NCBI GenBank assembly: GCA_012959525.1
Contig: DUDB01000009.1
Location: 2,349 to 39,020, forward strand
Direction of reading: 5' to 3'
DNA length: 36,672 nucleotides
From: Planctomycetota bacterium
Lineage (GTDB): Bacteria > Planctomycetota > UBA1135 > GCA-002686595
Shown: positions 33,234 to 36,672 of the stretch, piece after piece
Layout of the letters: each line of letters opens with the position of its first letter
Position numbering within the stretch: position 1 is the stretch's first letter
Program-made: the position numbers and the translations under genes
Notes under the pieces: generated by a model
The model's database searches: none
What the model was told of the DNA's origin: nothing
What the model saw: only the letters and a program-made list of their open reading frames with translations

Positions 33234-34712
33234 ATGCCTGCCTGTCTCCAACGATCCACTGCCGACTCCAATCTCGGTCTGCGCCCAGGGCCTGGGTTGT
33301 GGGCCTTGGCGCTGACATGGGTGTGCCTTTGCGGTTGTCAGGCATTTGGATCAGGCGAGCTATCCCCCAGAGAGCGCAGCGCGGAGATCAACGCCACCTG
33401 GGAGCGCATCCTCTTGGGTGCGGACGCGCTCACCCCGGTAGCGGACTTCGACGAGGCCAGCTACTTCGATGAACTGGAGGGTCTGTACGCTCAGGCGCCG
33501 GTTGTCGCTGCGAAGGAGCCCGACCCGGTTGAGGACACCGGATCTTTGGAGCCGCGGGCCATCGATCCGTTCATGGCCTTTGGCGAGCGAATCTGGGTTG
33601 ATACCGACACGGGATTCGTCACCAAGCCCTACACCTTCCCGGCGGGGCTTGGCCAGCGCGCCATGACCCTGCTCTCCCTGTACGGGGATTTTGACATTCC
33701 CGCCGAGGGCGGGGTGGTGGTCAATGGGGCCGGCTTGAAGCCCATTGGTGAGCAGGGATTGGGCGAGGCCGTCCTTGATCTGCGCCTCGATTTCGACGGT
33801 GAACCCTATTCCGCACCATCCGGCAAGACTCTAGAGAGCAGCACCTTTGTGCCCCTCTCCGATTGGCTCTTCGTCCGGGCGCAACCTGAAGTGTTGCTCA
33901 AGGCCGAACGCTTCATCGAACTCTTCAGTGCCCGTGTGCGGATGGTGGAGATCGAGGCGCGCATCATCGAGGTTTCCACCTCCGATTCCTTCGACTACGG
34001 CATCAGTCCGATCGATTCCAACACGCCCATCTTCGGTCTCCCGAATGGTAGCGCCTTCGCCAACAGCCTGGATTTCTCCCTGGGCAATACGGTGGACTCG
34101 GGTGAGGCACTCTTCGGGGTCTCGGCTATCTTTGACGGTGTGCAGTTTGATGCGCTGCTTGAGATCGTCTCCAATCATGAGGAGGTGTCCATCATGTCGC
34201 GGCCGAAGGTAGCCGTGCGCGAGGGCGGCCGCGCCGAATTCGAGAACATCGATGAGGTTCCCTTCTACACCCTAGGTGGACTCAACCCCAACGGCACCTT
34301 CACGGCGACGTTGATGACCAAGCCCGTGGGCGTGCAGATGTATGTGATCCCGACCATCATCGGGGAAGAGACGGTGCTGCTCAACATCGACATCCGCGCC
34401 TCACAGGTGAGCGGTACGGCCATCACCCTGAGCCAGGGTGGCGATGATTCCCTGGGCGTCATCTCCGTGCCTTCGATCTCCGCCCGTCGAGCCTCCACCA
34501 CCGTGCGCCTGGAGCCGGGAGAGGCCGTCGTGCTGGGGGGCCTCATCGCGGAGCGCACCCTCGAGCGGGAGCGCAAGGTGCCATTCCTGGGTGATATCCC
34601 CGTTCTCGGCAACCTGTTCAAGAACACTTACGAGGTCACCCAGCAGACCAACGTGCTGTTCTACATCCGACCTCGCATCCTGCAGGGCATGGACCTGAAC
34701 TCTGATTTCTAG
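33234..34712 (+). CDS. Secretin-domain lipoprotein, second of two tandem paralogs
   Basis: The 492-residue product starts at ATG 33234, six bases after the preceding gene. The N-terminus has a lipoprotein-like signal ending LCGC (Cys35). The secretin part parallels the first paralog almost line by line: VEIEARIIEVSTSDSFDYGI, TPIFGLPNGSAFANS, MSRPKVAVREGGRAEF and VPFLGDIPVLGNLFKN, ending QTNVLFYIRPRILQG. The differences are concentrated in the N-terminal region and in the pore-lip insertion (NPNGTFTATLMTKPVG versus NANGQFTWTITFRDVG). Two adjacent genes could encode a mixed channel or two versions for different conditions. No pilotin or GspC-like gene is visible. Confidence 0.85.
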   Translation: MPACLQRSTADSNLGLRPGPGLWALALTWVCLCGCQAFGSGELSPRERSAEINATWERILLGADALTPVADFDEASYFDELEGLYAQAPVVAAKEPDPVEDTGSLEPRAIDPFMAFGERIWVDTDTGFVTKPYTFPAGLGQRAMTLLSLYGDFDIPAEGGVVVNGAGLKPIGEQGLGEAVLDLRLDFDGEPYSAPSGKTLESSTFVPLSDWLFVRAQPEVLLKAERFIELFSARVRMVEIEARIIEVSTSDSFDYGISPIDSNTPIFGLPNGSAFANSLDFSLGNTVDSGEALFGVSAIFDGVQFDALLEIVSNHEEVSIMSRPKVAVREGGRAEFENIDEVPFYTLGGLNPNGTFTATLMTKPVGVQMYVIPTIIGEETVLLNIDIRASQVSGTAITLSQGGDDSLGVISVPSISARRASTTVRLEPGEAVVLGGLIAERTLERERKVPFLGDIPVLGNLFKNTYEVTQQTNVLFYIRPRILQGMDLNSDF

Positions 34713-34777
34713 GTCGGAATACCCCCTGCGTTCGGGAAGAATGTGATCCTCTGGTGCGTCCAAGGACCGCGCCACCC

Positions 34778-36151
34778 ATGAAGCTCCTCCTCTCCCACAA
34801 GCCCCGAGGACCCCACACCGAGCGCGGGGCCGTGCTCCTGCTCTCGTTCCTGGTTCTGATGGTGATTATCGCCATCGTCTACCAACTCAATCGGGTCACG
34901 GCCACGGATCAGCAGGTGGCCAATCGGGACTTCACCAGCACGAACATGGACCTGGCCATCGAGTCGGCCATGTTGGAGGTGTTTGAGCAGCTGCGGTCTG
35001 ATGGAGAGTTGCGCCAGGCCGGCGGGGAGGATGATGGAGCGGCGGCCGCTGCTGCTGCCGCGGGGGCCGGGCCGGGAGGCGGAGGCGAGGGGGGCGAAGA
35101 GAGTGCTGATGCAAGCGACTCCTTCATGGACGAGTGGGCCCAGCAGGCAGCCACCTCCTTCAACGATCTTGAGTTGCGTATCTTGATCGTGGACGAGGAC
35201 CGCAAGTACAACATCCTGAACATGCTGGCCGAGGATCCCGACGAGGCCCAGGAGGCCTTCGATCGGGTCGTGAAAATCCTGGACCTGTGCCGTGAGGACA
35301 CGGAGTTCGACATCCAGGAGACGGATGCCGACGACATGGCACGTATCATGCGCGAGCACCTCCTGCAGCGCGACAACTCCTACCTGCCGCGCCCGGGAGA
35401 GCTCTTGTCCTTCGATGAGGACAATCGCTCGCGCGGGATGCCCCTGTCGATCCGTGAGTTTGTGGTTCTTGAGCCCTTCACCGAAGACCACTACAGGGAT
35501 TCATTCGACAGGGATGGAAATCGGGTCCACGCCATCGATGCATTCCTGACCATATACACCTCACCTACAACCGGTGAGGGCGAGGGGCCCGAGGCGGCCA
35601 CCAGTACAGGGGGCTATTCGGTCAACGTGAACACCGCCCCGCGGGCCGTACTGACTGGGTTGATGAACTATGGGGACATGGACCCGTCCTTCTGGGAGGA
35701 CGTGGTGTGGTATCGAAATGACGAGGAAGAGCCCGACCCCGAGCAGGAGCCCGTGGAACCCAGCTTGGATGAGTTCGGCGAGGAGATCTTGGCGACCAAG
35801 ATCTTTGACGGTCTCGAGGAGCTGGCCGAGGTGCGTGGCTATGACATGATCGCCCCGGAGTCCGCCGAGCGGATGAAGGCGCTCTTGCGCGTGGATAGCG
35901 ATGTGTTCTCGATCTACGTGACCGCTCGAATGGTGACCCTCGCTGACCGTCACCAATCCCAGGACTTCGACTCGAGACAAGAGAAGGAAGAGTATGAACG
36001 CTCGGGGGCGCACATGACGCGTACCGTGCGCTGCGTGGTGTGGCGTCGCGTGGGGGAGGATGACGTGGACATTATCCCGTTGCTTCGATGGGAGGTGCTG
36101 GACCACTCGCCCCTCCCGATTCTGGACTATCCCGACGGCTCTCATTGGTAA
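34778..36151 (+). CDS. gspK: GspK-like type II secretion minor pseudopilin
   Basis: The product has 457 residues from ATG 34778; a GTG at 34754 is in frame but adds only eight residues. The N-terminus reads ERG-AVLLLSFLVLMVIIAIVYQ, the prepilin cleavage site and hydrophobic helix of GspK, which lacks the glutamate at position 5 found in major pseudopilins. The phrase YSVNVNTAPRAVLTGLM is the strong GspK signature. A low-complexity insert (Ala run then Gly-rich, about 90-115) interrupts the N-terminal half. GspK caps the pseudopilus of type II secretion. With the two secretin genes upstream it forms a partial type II cluster. gspE, F, G, H, I and J are not in the window. Confidence 0.85.
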   Translation: MKLLLSHKPRGPHTERGAVLLLSFLVLMVIIAIVYQLNRVTATDQQVANRDFTSTNMDLAIESAMLEVFEQLRSDGELRQAGGEDDGAAAAAAAAGAGPGGGGEGGEESADASDSFMDEWAQQAATSFNDLELRILIVDEDRKYNILNMLAEDPDEAQEAFDRVVKILDLCREDTEFDIQETDADDMARIMREHLLQRDNSYLPRPGELLSFDEDNRSRGMPLSIREFVVLEPFTEDHYRDSFDRDGNRVHAIDAFLTIYTSPTTGEGEGPEAATSTGGYSVNVNTAPRAVLTGLMNYGDMDPSFWEDVVWYRNDEEEPDPEQEPVEPSLDEFGEEILATKIFDGLEELAEVRGYDMIAPESAERMKALLRVDSDVFSIYVTARMVTLADRHQSQDFDSRQEKEEYERSGAHMTRTVRCVVWRRVGEDDVDIIPLLRWEVLDHSPLPILDYPDGSHW

Positions 36152-36193
36152 GCTGTAGACTGGGCCCGATGCAGCGGTGCTCGCGTAACCTCC

Positions 36194-36672
36194 ATGGCCC
36201 GCCAGCAACCCAAGAGACCTTCCACCCGCAAGTCGCCTGCGGTGGTCCGTGACCCTCTGCGGCTGGAGGTCTTTCAGCACCTGTTTGCAGCGGCCGCCGA
36301 GGAGATGGGCGTGGCTCTCATGCGCTCGGCCTTCTCGCCCAATATCAAGGAGCGGCGTGACTTCTCCTGCGCGCTCTTTGATGGTCAGGGCCGCATGGTC
36401 GCCCAGGCGGCGCACCTGCCTGTGCATCTGGGCGCTGCGCCTCTCTCTCTGGCGGCCGCCCGGGAACAGGTTTCCATGGGTCCGGGAGACGTGGTCGTCG
36501 TCAACGATCCCTATGCCGGTGGTTCACACTTGCCCGACATCACGCTGGTCTCGCCCGTGTTTCTGGGCAAAGGTAAAGAACCGGATTTCTACTGCCTGAA
36601 CCGTGCCCATCACGCGGACGTGGGTGGTGCCTATCCGGGTTCCATGGCGCCGGTGGCGGACATCCATGCTGA
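36194..36672 (+). CDS. Hydantoinase B/oxoprolinase family protein (HyuB-type), partial at right edge
   Basis: The frame opens at ATG 36194 and continues past the window end; 159 residues are visible. Residues 17-50 (LRLEVFQHLFAAAAEEMG and MRSAFSPNIKERRDFSCA) and the NDPYAGGSHLPDITLV and HHADVGG phrases are the typical start of the ATP-dependent N-methylhydantoinase/acetone carboxylase B subunit family. These enzymes open cyclic amides such as hydantoin or 5-oxoproline, usually with an A subunit that binds ATP. The A subunit is not upstream, so it may follow downstream or be fused. It lies 42 bases after the GspK gene and may be a separate unit. Confidence 0.92.
   Translation, partial: MARQQPKRPSTRKSPAVVRDPLRLEVFQHLFAAAAEEMGVALMRSAFSPNIKERRDFSCALFDGQGRMVAQAAHLPVHLGAAPLSLAAAREQVSMGPGDVVVVNDPYAGGSHLPDITLVSPVFLGKGKEPDFYCLNRAHHADVGGAYPGSMAPVADIHA

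Overview
The window is a GC-rich (roughly 64% by eye) piece of a bacterial chromosome with dense gene order. The mix of genes fits a planctomycete-like lineage: a formylglycine sulfatase, HflK/HflC-like SPFH proteins encoded next to a P1B-type ATPase, a fused MFS/spermidine-synthase-like protein, tandem secretin-like lipoproteins, and many starts without a clear Shine-Dalgarno sequence. The phylum is an inference; only rpsO-pnp is a universal marker here. TGA ends many genes normally, so the standard code applies.

Layout. Positions 1-2857 (minus) hold the 5' two to three kilobases of a very large secreted protein gene that leaves the left edge. Positions 3291-4250 (plus) hold a thioredoxin-fold gene whose catalytic motif reads Trp-TGA-Gly-Pro-Cys, with an inverted repeat around and after the TGA. 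I read it as a selenoprotein (Sec58), and it is the most notable item here. Positions 4560-10286 (plus) form a tight operon of three SPFH membrane proteins and a heavy-metal P-type ATPase. On the minus strand follow HIT, dihydroorotase and TerC (12851-10309). Next is a translationally coupled four-gene unit (17011-12905): an anchored protein of unknown function, an ABC ATPase, an FtsX/LolE-type permease and a ZnuA-like lipoprotein. A secreted M28 peptidase with a PDZ domain (plus) converges on a sulfatase (minus). Minus-strand genes continue with a coiled-coil LTXXQ-like protein, a Gly-rich secreted protein, and a coupled set of MFS/spermidine-synthase-like protein, LytS kinase and LytTR regulator. 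The plus strand then carries rpsO-pnp, a small secreted protein, two paralogous secretin-like lipoproteins, a GspK-like minor pseudopilin, and the start of a HyuB-type hydantoinase that leaves the right edge.

How it fits together. Metal and redox handling recurs in the left half: selenoprotein thiol oxidoreductase, P1B ATPase, TerC, ZnuA-like binding protein. The right half mixes a sensory system (LytS/LytTR), housekeeping RNA metabolism (S15/PNPase) and part of a type II secretion-like machine. No tRNA, rRNA, CRISPR array, insertion sequence or prophage gene was found. Selenocysteine machinery (selA, selB, selD, tRNA-Sec) is not in the window and must be sought elsewhere in the genome.
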